Shown: positions 12,507 through 23,962 of the stretch, one piece after another
Layout: each line of letters opens with the position of its first letter
Numbering within the stretch: the first letter of the stretch is position 1
From: Setaria digitata
Taxonomy: Eukaryota > Nematoda > Chromadorea > Rhabditida > Setariidae
Assembly: GCA_003640385.1 (NCBI GenBank)
Contig: RCAB01000044.1
Span: 176,845 to 240,844 of the forward strand
Length of the DNA: 64,000 nt
Direction of reading: 5' to 3'
Program-made: the position numbers and the translations under genes
Notes under the pieces: generated by a model
Database searches by the model: none
What the model was told of the DNA's origin: nothing
The model's input: the letters and a program-made list of their open reading frames with translations, nothing else

Positions 12507-15144
12507 TCTTTAAAACTGCATGAGATAAATAAAATGTAGCGAAAAAATACAGCAGTCAAATGCAAAATATGCCTGTGAAACTTAAAAGTTTTCCTTCACT
12601 TAATTAGTATTAAAACTAATTATGCATATTTAGACTTGCTTTTGTTGTCTAAAACAGTCTTGCAAACCGAAAAATTGCTTCTCATCATAATTTTAGATTC
12701 TCTATATCAAATAAAGAAATGATAACATTAACTGATTTTCACTTTATCATCCTTCAATAGGGCTACCAAGTTAACCGCACTTTTCATTCCAATTACAATT
12801 TGAAAATTAAGTACTAATAGAGTGTTGAGTGTTAATTCATCACACTTTTACTTCTCCCACTAATTTACTTTTTCATCATTTCAGTTATAAGCATTTCTAA
12901 AATCATCATCGATAAAAAAAAGGAAAAGATCACAACTGATAACTTTTTAAAACTTGAACTTCGAAAGTATGCTTGCATTTAAAGCTTCCAGTGTATTCAG
13001 ATTACATACATCATTATATGCAGCAACTGTCATAAAAACACAATCAATTTTTACTGAAATTAGATGAAATGAAATTTTTCAAACAGCATTCCTTTTTTTT
13101 TTTTTAGTATGATATTGAACAAAAACGAAATACAACAAATAGAGAGAGTGTTGGAAGAGAAACTAATTGAATTAATCTCATCAATTACGGCATTTGTGAA
13201 TGTTCCTTCGCCTTATCAGCTCACTAAATTCTTTACTGTTAAATTTCATGAAATTATATCGACTTGATTAAATCCTTAAAGAAATAACAGTGGACAATAT
13301 ATAGAATATGATATCTACTAAAGAGAGAACTAACGATACTTCAAAATCACCAGCAATGAAGAAGTGATACGATGGATAATCGTTATTTCATCTATCTCTG
13401 CGGTTTGTAAAAAGTTACAACATGGATCTTGATTGAAATCTGAATTGAAAATTGCGATCATTTAAATTCGTTTTTTTTTTTTTTTTTTTTAAAGTGAAAG
13501 TCAACACTTTTATGGAATTTGGATTTGGATGTAAATGATGGTATTTGACTTCATCCACTTAAACATTAGTGCGAGGAAGAGATAAATCAGAATTGAAATA
13601 AATAATGATAGATGAGAAGTGGTAATAAAAAATAATAGTGCCATAAATACACTAGTTAATAGTAAAATAGAGTCGAAATAAATTGATAAATAGTTTGTAA
13701 ATGACAAATTGTAATAAATGATGCAGAATAATAACTGATATAGACTGAAAAAAAAAAAAAAAAAGTGGCGAATGAAAATAAAATCCACTGGAAAAAGTAT
13801 GTGGCGGTGCAGAAATTACTAAGATCGAAATATTAAATTCTGTTTGATTTGTTATACATTACAGTGAACATTTCCATCGTTAAGTGATGCTACTGATAGA
13901 TAAGAAGGTTGAAACTAAGCATAATCAATCTAATAAAACAAAATAAATTAAAAAAGAACTAGTTAGGTGAAAATTTTAATTATAGTTATTTAATGTTAAC
14001 CATCCACCGAATCTATTCAATTTATAGATATCATTTTTAGGCTACTATCTCGCATACACTTCAAATGGGATAAATAATCTACACTATCATCAGATTTCAA
14101 TCGATCTTATCCCTCAGCTTATTCTGAGATCATCCGATTTCAATCTTTTTCAAGCAAAATATATCATTGCTAGAACTTAGTACTACAAGTTTAAAATTTT
14201 GTAAATAAATTCTGCATAAAGAAAATAAATTTTAAATGAATATTAACGTGAAACTCATCAATTTAACTAACTAACTAATAGTAAATAACCCTGTGATCGA
14301 TTTACTGAATAACTGATTTGTAATAATTGGATAAAACGCAGAAATAACAGCAGGAATGCAACAAGCAGTAATGGAGAAAAATGAAAATAAAGAATCACTA
14401 AAAATTTTTATTTACCAAAGAATATGCCAAATTCGAAATCCAATAAATGCTTAATTCCATTTATAATGAGACTTATCATTGGTATGATAATGATGTTAAA
14501 AAATCAAGAACTGGTGATAAAAAATGAAAATAATAATATATAAATTATAGTATTATAAAATTTTCTTACTCTTTTAAAAAGAAGAAAATCATCAGACTGA
14601 ACAGCTATGTCAGTTAATCAGTACATCGTCTCACTGTTGTCGTATTATTAGACTTAAATCATATGAAATGCCATGTGTTATATTTCCTTTTTTTTAGACT
14701 TCAATCTTTAATTAGTTACTAAATATAAAAAATTTTTAACTACTGAACAGATGTAAATTACATACAGTTATTATTTCTAATCACTAATTTGCGGATATTA
14801 AGAATCTATTGTTTGACAATGGAAGACCGAATCGTACTGACATCAAATGAGGTGATTTTTGGGACACTTAAATAATTTAAGATTAGAATTTTTGATTCAA
14901 AAGCTCGTAAATGGAAGCAGAAATGCGAGGATTACTTTTCGCTACAAAATTTCACAGTTAAAAATTTTGATTGGTATCATCGTCCTTCTAAATAATATTT
15001 TTCAAGATAATTCCGACCAAAGAAATCAAATAATCGAGTTAGATAGATGTTATTGACCGGGAGTTTGATAAAAGTTTAGTCGAAAATTAAAATTAAATTA
15101 GTGCTTTTCACTTAAAAAGAACGATAAAAAAGAATATTACTTGA

Positions 15145-15425
15145 AAAGATACATTAAATCAAAAAACTTCAAGTCCAATTTCGAGTTAGTTCACGTTCTA
15201 CCCCAAATGCGAAGTTGCAATTTTGACGTAATAAGCGTCTCTATCTACCAGATGGACTAAATCAAAAGCAAAAATCCACTTTTGACGTAGCACATGTCTT
15301 CACAAAAAATGGATTAAATCAAAAGCTAAAATGTATTTTTGACGTGACCTACGCTTCATAACAAATTCACACCGAATAAGTAGAATAAAAAGAAAGATTT
15401 GGCTCTGACGTAACTCACGTCTCCA
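15145..15425. repeat. Degenerate ~60-bp tandem repeat carrying TGACGT (CRE/ATF-like) sites
   Basis: At least four units, plus a weaker fifth near 15148-15190, share the order TTAAATCAAAAGC, then AAAATcCACTTT, then TGACGT, then a GTCT/CTTC-containing tail. TGACGT octamers lie at 15224-15231 (TGACGTAA), 15283-15290 (TGACGTAG), 15340-15347 (TGACGTGA) and 15406-15413 (TGACGTAA), spaced 59, 57 and 66 bp. The last unit is TGACGTAACTCACGTC, with ACGTC facing the first half-site. The octamers are better kept than the AT-rich linkers by eye. The array is about 0.9 kb upstream of leucyl-tRNA synthetase. It could be an enhancer-like bZIP array or just a minisatellite. Confidence 0.7.
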
Positions 15426-15522
15426 CTCCGTACTCTGTCGTCAGGTTGGCATCATCCGTAAAATATAAGCCCTGAATTGCAGCAATTTCATAAAGTTCCG
15501 TTTCATAGTCTGCGACAAGCAT
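15416..15522 (-). CDS. Small exon-like ORF, unrecognised
   Basis: A minus-strand frame opens with MLVADYETELYEIAAIQGLY and runs 35 codons. It ends either at a TGA or, before that, at a good GTGAGT donor (GAGAC|GTGAGT). The composition looks like ordinary protein rather than translated repeats, although its 3' end overlaps the first bases of the TGACGT repeat array. The frame is open for another 13 codons before the ATG, with no acceptor AG seen there. If real, it is the first coding exon of a minus-strand gene whose next exon I could not find. I do not recognise a family. Confidence 0.25.
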
Positions 15523-15690
15523 GCAACGTTTTGGTTTCAAATAATTAGCGGGTGGAAGGTGTTGAGTCACAGTTCAAAGGTGACAAGTTTAGGTCATTTA
15601 GAAGTACAGCGATTGGATGAAGGAAACAACTGAGTCCATGAGGAATGACCTGGTCAATGAAGGCGCTAATTAAATAGTATAATGGTAATA

Positions 15691-15786
15691 TGGAACAGAG
15701 GGAGAAGGCAGTGGAGACAGAGATTAATAAGAATTCTTGGGATGGTTACAGGATCGAGAGTAATGATGCGGTTATGTTACCTCAGG
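15691..15786 (+). CDS. Small exon-like ORF, unrecognised
   Basis: A plus-strand frame begins MEQREKAVETEINKN and reaches a possible donor (CCTCAG|GTGGAT) after 32 codons, or a stop 21 bases further on. An in-frame stop lies just before the ATG. It is divergent from the minus-strand ORF ending 170 bases away, so the gap could be a two-way promoter. It cannot be joined in phase to the acceptor before leucyl-tRNA synthetase, because that junction gives an immediate stop. Family unknown. Confidence 0.25.
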
Positions 15787-16306
15787 TGGATGTCGTCATA
15801 TGTTGAGGGATTCTGTGACCTACTTTATGGTCTGATTTCTCCCTTTAAATTGCATCCTTTTTCCTCCTCTCTTGCCCCTTCTTTCCAACAAATTTTACTG
15901 TATTTCAAATTTTATGTAAAGTTTGTTTATACTGTTCAAGTGTAAAAACATAGACGAAAAGTTACTTCCTTTTCTTCTTTGCTTCGTTCTTCCTTCATTA
16001 TTTTATCGATTTGATTTACCCATCGTTCATTCAGCATTCAAATGAATGTATTTAATATCCACTAGAATTTTAAATGTATGAAGAAGTGTGAATTTCTTCT
16101 ATTGGAAATTTCTCACAGGCGTAGCTGTGAAAATTTTTGCTTTTTGTAGATTTTGTTCATCTGTGTAATTTCAAACTAATTTTAACATGGTAATACGTCG
16201 TATCGATGTGATAGTGAAAGAATACTCCTAAAATATTTGAAATATTTTTATAGATATATCTTTCAATTTCCATAAGATATCTGTTTTAGTCATTTAATGC
16301 ATAAAG

Positions 16307-16320
16307 TTTTGTTGGTTTCA
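16307..16320 (+). promoter_or_regulatory. Probable trans-splice acceptor for leucyl-tRNA synthetase
   Basis: GTTGGTTTCAG ends at 16320 and is followed by 42 untranslated bases and the start ATG. An in-frame TGA nine bases before that ATG, with no upstream exon in phase, makes spliced-leader addition here the simplest reading. Confidence 0.6.
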
Positions 16321-16362
16321 GTTATAAGAAAAAGAGGAAGAAGGCCTCTGTTCTGAGTAAGG

Positions 16363-19300
16363 ATGAGCATCAAAGAAAGAAGAAAAGTAGCGGAACTTCT
16401 GGAAATGGAAGCTGAAATTCAGAAATTATGGTCTGATGCCAAATTATTCGAGGTGGATGCTCCTGCCGACGGGTGGTTTTATCGCAGTGATCATTTTTTT
16501 AATTTCCATGCTTTTCTTTTTGTCGAATTATTTTTCTGTGTTCTCGTGTAATGGAAGCGAAATTTAGATCGGAGCCCAAATATATGGCAAATATACCATA
16601 CGCTTACATGAATGGTCGTCTTCATTTAGGACATTCTTTCACAATATCTAAATGCGAGGTTCATTCTACTCAGAATTAGCTCTAGCAAGTAATATTCATA
16701 AATTGTTTCTTAATGACAGTTACCAGAACATTGTTCAGGAAGTCGATAATACGGTGTTGATAGATGTTGTTTTAAAACTTTTATAAAAGTTTTCCTTTTT
16801 TATCAACTTTTCCACATTTGTTTTGGAGTAATTGCAGTTTGCGATAGGATTTCAACGGTTAATGGGAAAACAGTGTTTGTTTCCCTTCGGTTTGCACTGT
16901 ACTGGTATGCCAATCAAAGCTTGTGCCGATAAATTGAAGATGGAAGTGGAAGATTTCGGTTATCCACCGCATTTTCCAGATGACGACGATAAAATAGCAG
17001 CTGAAGAAAGCAGTACAGTAGATGAAATTCCCAGAGATAAGAGTAAAGGAAAAAAGGTTTTTATTTACAAATATTTCGAATTTGAAAAGTTCCCATTTCT
17101 CTTTCTCCTGTCTAGTATATTATGCTTGTCATCCATAATGTCAGAGCAAAGTAGTCGCAAAAACTGGAGCAGCGAAATATCAATGGCAAATTATGAAGAT
17201 GTTGGGCTTAGACGATTCGGAAATTATCAAATTCACAGATGCAAACTACTGGCTTGATTATTTTCCGCAGCAGTGCATCAATGATGCTCAAAAAATGGGT
17301 CTTAAGGTTCGTAATTTTAAATTCAGTGTTATACAATGATTCAGAAATCAATATTGATACATAAAGCACTGCTTTATTTTGCATTTTTCATCTTTCACTT
17401 TGCCGTAATTCTTCCATATCTTTAAGAATAGTTTATTTAGATTGATTGGCGACGTACATTTATCACAACTGATCGCAATCCTTACTATGATTCTTTCGTT
17501 TGTTGGCAATTTCGGAAACTTCGTGAAGCTAAAAAAATTGATTTTGGTAAACGTTACACAATATATTCTCCAAAAGATAGACAGCCTTGCATGGATCACG
17601 ATCGCTCAAGTGGAGAAGGTGTTGGTGTTCAAGAATATACTCTTATCAAAATGAAGGTATAAAAAGTAATTAGTTTTCAAAACTGATATTTTTTTTTTTG
17701 GTATGTTTGTATTTTTAGTCTACTTTTCCAGGTACTTGATCCATTGCCCGAGTTTCTTGCAAAAACTGGAAGAAATATTTTCCTAGTTGCTGCAACATTA
17801 CGGCCGGAAACATTATACGGACAAACAAATTGCTTCATTCATCCAGATATAGAGTATGGAACCTGATTTTCATGAGATAATTTCTTCGAACTTCAGCTTT
17901 GTGTTTTCAACCTAATTGTTTACATATTTTTTCTTTGAGATATTGCGCTTTCTATGCTGGTCAGAAGGAGGATGAAATTTTTGTAGCAACAAAAAGAGCT
18001 GCGAGAAATATGAGTTATCAGGAAATTACTGCTGAAAATGGAAAAATACGATTTGTCGATGGAGCTGAAAAGGTTTTTTTAAATCATTGTCATTATTCCT
18101 TATGGTTGCATTGCTTAAGTTATTATTTGATTGGAAAAAAAGCTTTCTAAAGATTTTTTAATACAAAATTTTGCAGATATCAGGGAAGGATTTGCTTGGT
18201 CTGGCATTGAAAAGTCCAATGACAAAATATGACCGTATTTATTCTCTACCGATGTTCACTATTAGCATTGACAAAGGTGCTTTGTTTTCCTGAGGATTGG
18301 AAAAATAAAGATATTAATATGTGTTAAATATTCATAATGGTATTTTCATCCTGAACGGACTGAAGTCGAAGACCGTTACTGTCTTTTAGCTCTGATAACA
18401 GAGTTTCGATGTATGGCATTTATTATTCATATGTTTAGGCTTTCATTTCGGTTATTCAGGCTATTCCATCACTTTAACTATTTTTACAGGTACCGGTGTC
18501 GTAACTAGTGTACCGTCTGATTCACCGGATGATTTTACTGCTTTAATGGATTTAAAAAAGAAAAGACCATTAAGAGAAAAATTCGGCATAAAGGACGAAA
18601 TGGTACTGCCTTATGAACCGGTAAATTATTCAATTCTTCCGGTGTAACTTTTCTGAGAGTTTTTTGTTGGCCTGCTTTTCAATCATCTTTTCTACTGCCA
18701 TAAAGCAAATGGTTTTCAAAGAATATTTTGAGTCGTGCCTTAAGTCGAGATATTGAGTCAGCTGGCTGGAATTCATGTCAGTGCATTTTTTCAGGTCCCA
18801 ATTCTAAAAATACCAGAATTTGGAGAAATGGCTGCTGTACATCTTTGCGAAAAGATGAAAATTGAGAGTCAGAATGATAGAGAAAAATTATCGGAAGCTA
18901 AGAAAGAAGTATACCTGAAAGGATTTTATGATGGTGTAAGTATATAACATGTTTCTACTATATCTCTTTGTAGACCAAGCATTATGCAGGTTAGATTGTC
19001 TTCTTAAATTGAATTTAGAGAATTTTTTAGGTAATGGTGGTAGGCAAATATGCTGGAGAGAAGGTTGCTGAAGTAAAAAAGAAAATTCAGAAAGAATTGT
19101 TTGCATCTGGAGAAGCAGTGTTGTTTGTTGAACCAGAAAAAAAAGTTGTATCGCGTTCCGGTGATGAATGTGTTGTGGCTTTATGTGATCAGTGGTAGTT
19201 ATTTTTATTTAATATGAAGTCCTATATATATAGGACTTCATAAATAAATTATATATATATATATATAATTTATTGATTTTATTGAGACCAAAAACCTCCT

Positions 19301-22300
19301 TTGTGCATAAAACTACTAATTTATTTCTGTAGGTATTTGAATTACGGCGATGAAGAATGGAAGAAGGAGACGAAAAAAGCTTTGACTCAACTAAACACTT
19401 ATACAGAAGATGTAAATTTTCAGAGTTTTAGTATACGTATTCATGAGGCAATAATTCTCTATCTTCATTTGTTGATTCGCAATGTTTTTTTTTCTTTCTT
19501 TTTTTTTTTATTAGGTACGACGAAATATGAATGCAACAATTGACTGGTTGCATGAGCATGCTTGTTGTCGGTCGTACGGTTTGGGTTCAAGATTGCCGTG
19601 GGATCCACAGTATCTCATTGAATCACTTTCTGATTCAACGATTTATAATGCGTATTATACCGTGGCACATCTTCTACAAGGTGGTGCTATCGATGGAAGC
19701 GTCGTTGGTCCTGCTGGAATCAGGTAAAAATTACAAGTTTTGCATGCATTCAATTGGAAACCGCAAGTCTAAGAGAATTGGGTAGCATTTCAATTGCAGA
19801 GCATTGGATATGGTTGATGATTGCTGGGATTATATATTCTTAAATAAACCATACAACAGCAAAACAATGCCAGTTGAAGAATCAAAATTAGCTATTTGTA
19901 GGAAAGAATTTTTATATTGGTGAGTTTACCGTTTCTTGTCTTTTTCTTAGATATTTTGGTTTTAGGCATACAAGAGATATCTACACCACTTTTGATTGAT
20001 ATACCTTTATATAAAGTTTTAAATAAGAAGCTATTAAATCCTAGTTACATCTTATAATTGGTCAGCTCATTGGAAGCATCTTTCCTTCAAATTGCAAAAC
20101 ACTATTCCTTCACTTCATTATTCTTTATTTATAGCGATTTCACCTTCCTCTTTTTAAGGTATCCAGTTGATATGCGCGCTTCGGGTAAAGACCTGATACA
20201 GAATCATCTTACTTACTATTTATTCAACCACGTAGCTATTTGGAAAGATCAGCCTCAGTTATGGCCTAGAAGCATACGAGCAAATGGCCATCTGTTATTA
20301 AATAATGAAAAAGTCTAAAAAAAATTTATTATTTGGGCTTTTAACTTGAACATAAAATTATTTGTCTTTCCTCTATATTACCTTTTCTTGACACCGTAAT
20401 TACTTTGGAAGCAGGCCATTTTTTTCAGATGTCCAAACAAACGGGTAATTTCCTAACCCTTATCGAAACTGTGAAGTTGTTTTCTGCTGATGGGATGCGT
20501 ATTTCTTTGGCGGTAAACTCTTAAGAAAATTTCTTAAAAAAAAAAAGAAAACTAATTGTGACATATATAATTTGTTTTGTAGAATTTGTCTAATTCATTA
20601 TTTCATATTTTGGTACGCGACATTTTTCCTAAAAAGTAGGATTTTTTTTATCCTCATAGCGATGTATGGAATGCTCGTTCTCGAGCTAAATCTGAAAAGG
20701 TCATTAAGACAAAATGTCTTCTATATGTAAAGTTTACATAAACTACTTTTTTATCACTAAATCACTCTCTACTTGCTCTACAAATTATCCAATTTTTTTA
20801 TTTAAAGATTTCTAATTTCAGGATGCAGGAGATTACATTGAGGATGCAAATTTCGTCTATGATATGGCTGATGCAGCAGTGCTGCGTTTGTACAATCTTA
20901 TTTCGTGGTCACGTGAAATGGTTATTTTGCGTGATCAAGGCGGTCTGCGCATTAAACCTGAGTTCACTTTTGCTGACCAGGTTTTCAACAATGAAATGAA
21001 TAACGCAATTCAAAAAACGTTCGATAGTTATAAGCAGACTCTTTTCAAGGAAGCCGTAAAACATGGATTTTTTGAATATCAGGTAACTGAAGGAATTTTT
21101 TTTACAATACGGATAATTTATTCTTTATAACGTAAACTCTTTTTGACGTTATTATATTTTTCTGACAAGTTTTCTACTGCTCCACACTACACTATGGTAT
21201 GCTGGAATTTAAAATTTCTAATTATATATTATATAGAAACTTCGTGCTTCTTTTGGTGAACTTTGTAATATTATGATATTTTTTTCAGAGTAGTCGTGAC
21301 AAATATCGTGAGATTTGTGGGGGCGACTCAGAAATGCATGTTGACATGGTTTTCAAGTGGATTGAAACACAAGCAGTCATTCTGTCACCAATTTGTCCTC
21401 ATGTCTCTGAACAGATATGGCGAATACTGGGAAAGGTTTTCCTTATGAATTTGTTATATATAGCATGCCTTTTTTTCTATTATCATCTCTGCAATTTCTG
21501 TTTAAAACTGATGAAAACATGTTCATCCAGAATGGCTTTGTTGTATGTGCAAAATGGCCAATCACTCCACCTGTTGATGATCTATTAACCAAAAAAGCAG
21601 TGTTTATGGATGATGCAATAAAGGTTCGCTTTTAGATAATCCGTAGGATCAGTGTATGAGGGTTTTCTTGACTGTTTTGGTTTTTATTGAAAGCTGGTTT
21701 TTTGATTGTTTTTATTAAATTATGTAGAATTAGCTATACTGAAACTGCAGGATTTCCGGTTACGGTTGAAAAATCATATGAATTTAAAGCAAAAAAAGAG
21801 TGGAGATACCAATCTGCCGTCGGATGCAGTGATATATTTCGCAGAGGAATATCCAACCTGGCAAAAGGAAGTGCTTGGCTTGTTGAATCAGTATTATCGG
21901 GTTTGTTTCTTTTTTTCATTTGTATTTTCACATTCCCCATTTGGACTTCTTGCGTTTGAATATTTTCTGTTAGATTTAATATTCGTCAGCATTCATCAGC
22001 CATTCTCTCTCATTTTTATACGTTACTTTAACTTTCTAAGTAATAATTTATTCGTCAAAGTTGTAGGAAGGTTGTGGCACTTTGCCGGATAATAAAGAGA
22101 TATCTTGTTGTTTTGCTGCAATGGACAGTTTGAAAAAATTTATGAAAAAAGTGATGCCTTTTGTTCAAATGATACGTGAGAACTTAGCGGTACATGGTGA
22201 ATCAGCCCTAGATATCGCCTGCCGATTCGATCAAAAAAAAGTTTTGGAACAGGTTTTACTGCAACTCTATTTATATCTCTCTGATTATTTCCTTTTGAAT

Positions 22301-23303
22301 TTGCCTTTGCCAATAATTTATTGCTTGCTAATAAGTGCCTCACATATCTGTACATACGTCTGTTCACGGATTCCAGAACCTAGATTATATACTATCAAGT
22401 TTGGATCTAGAAAGAGTAACAATTGCTAATGTGAAAGGAGCAGAAGTATCAGCTAATGTGATGGAAATGACTTGTCCTGGAAAACCGATCATAATGTATC
22501 AAGAGCGAGCAGTAATTTTTTTACTTCCATTAAATTTTTAAGATTTCATTATATTTTTTGGTTGTTTCACTTTTCATAAATTACAGAAATAGTTGATATT
22601 TATATTTCTGTAATGTATTTTCTAGAAAGTTAATGTTTTCGTATTGGAAAGAATTTGCTTCTTTCTAAAATTTCGTCCATTTAACGTTTGTAGCCTGGCG
22701 TTAACATTACGTTTCGGAATGTAGAACCGTGCTCTGGTTTATTTGATATTGAAATACCTATTATAAACGGTGATACTACAGCAATCGTTGTTCGTCGTTT
22801 GAAAAGATTTTCTAAAAATATTAAACGTAAGTTTAAATATTAATGTTAAAGTCATGATTGATCATGTTCGAATCTTTGATAAGAAATATTGTTTTATTTA
22901 AGTCTGTTTTTTTTTAGACGATGATGGATTAATAGTTTTTTATTACCTAAAAATTGTCCTGTCGAGAATGTTTTTTTTTCTTTTCTTTTTTTTTTTTGCA
23001 GCTAAACAAGCTCTTTCTTTATGGCGATATCTGGATCATTTGGGAGGTGATAGGAAGTTAATAGAATTAAACAATCCTTTACAAAATAATGAGCGCATCC
23101 AAGATTTTGGTGGGTTGTTTCTTTTTTTTTTTGAAAAATATTTTGTATATACATGTATATTTGAAGCTTGATAGAATAAATGGAAATAATATTTATTTTC
23201 AGCGCAATTCAAGACTGATATACAAAACGGAAAAATTTATATACAAGAGGACGACAATATATTTGATGTAGGCAGAACATTGGTATACAGTAGTTCTAGT
23301 TAA
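16363..23303 (+). CDS. LARS: Leucyl-tRNA synthetase, cytosolic
   Basis: Charges tRNA-Leu with leucine. Twenty-five exons: 16363-16472, 16568-16658, 16838-17056, 17145-17306, 17441-17656, 17732-17853, 17940-18072, 18177-18276, 18490-18620, 18795-18935, 19032-19194, 19333-19411, 19515-19723, 19800-19919, 20159-20312, 20429-20512, 20822-21082, 21289-21435, 21531-21623, 21751-21900, 22067-22252, 22377-22511, 22694-22826, 23002-23109, 23203-23303. The product is about 1182 aa, close to animal LARS1. Visible landmarks: class I HLGH at residues 56-59; [18 protein letters not shown]1 editing domain with [12 protein letters not shown] and [24 protein letters not shown] near residue 717 in place of the usual KMSKS; and the animal-type C-terminal extension ending VYSSSS. 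Exon 11 is one base short: the frame breaks at the A-run near 19076, where VAEVK and KIQKELF lie in different frames. That is probably a sequencing indel. The orthology itself is secure. Confidence 0.96.
19213..19272. repeat. Two adjacent perfect palindromes in a LARS intron
   Basis: Bases 19213-19242 form a perfect 30-bp palindrome built on TATGAAGTCCTATAT and its reverse complement. Two bases later, 19245-19272 is a second perfect palindrome of 28 bp, TAAATT plus an AT core plus AATTTA. Both lie in the 138-bp intron between exons 11 and 12. Confidence 0.9.
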
Positions 23304-23944
23304 TTTGCACAACATTTCAAAATGATGTTTGAGTTCTTCACTTCAAACAAGTTGATTTTTAAGGCTGCCAATTTTTGGTATGGTTCTGGGTGTTATTTTG
23401 TTAACTGTTTTTTTCTTTTATTATTTTTTAGTCTTACAAGTTGTATAAATTTGCTTGTTTTTCTTCTTTTTCACTTTTACACCTTGGAGAAGCTAAAATT
23501 TTGTTGACTTAGCTTAATTTATGCTTGATGATACTTTTCCTGAGTTGCAGATTTTAATTTTAATTTTGTCTGTTTTCTTTTTAAGTTATTTCGACAAGGT
23601 TGGCGATGATAATGTTATACCAGTGAAAGTGTTGTCATGTTTCTATATTGTTGTTTACAAAAAAACTTATTTGATTTTTGGCGTTCATTTTTCATTTGCT
23701 GCAAAATACAAAAGAGATGTCTAGAGAATTTGCTTGATCAAAGTATGCTATTTAGATTTGTTGGAAGCATTTCTGCTTTTGAATAGAGGATAAAAGCAGA
23801 TTACGGTATTGAGATACGTATAAGTTTCGAGTACTGAACTTGCAGTTTTCTGAAGGGTTGATGGAGCTTTATCATTCATTAATACTACATTCTAGACATT
23901 TTATCTTTAGAAATAGTTGTCTTGTTGGTTAGTTTGGATGAAAT
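23304..23944. other. Gap between LARS and the mitochondrial carrier
   Basis: About 650 bases of T-rich DNA holding the LARS 3' UTR and the likely outron of the next gene. I see no separate coding exon; the frames at 23322 and 23521 are T-rich noise. No clear AATAAA lies close to the LARS stop. Confidence 0.5.
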
Positions 23945-23956
23945 TCCTGATAACAG
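23945..23956 (+). promoter_or_regulatory. Probable trans-splice acceptor for the mitochondrial carrier
   Basis: CCTGATAACAG ends six bases before the start ATG at 23963, and no upstream coding exon is found. Confidence 0.55.
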
Positions 23957-23962
23957 ATTCGC

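Larger units (their letters stand above)
1343..15140. other. Gene-poor AT-rich region
   Basis: Nearly 14 kb in which I see no exon with convincing codon use, splice sites and length. Open frames here, such as those near 2473, 4014, 6236-6798, 8243, 11117 and 13510, are translations of A/T runs or GA/CT microsatellites. The region holds many poly(A)/poly(T) tracts, simple repeats listed separately and one nested inverted repeat near 3.35-3.48 kb. Part of it could be the regulatory region or outron of the left-edge minus-strand gene. Confidence 0.6.

Noticed and set aside
15682..15945. 87-codon plus-strand ORF
   Set aside because: Only the overlapping MEQREK frame looks protein-like; this frame is Arg/Trp-rich and then T-rich noise.
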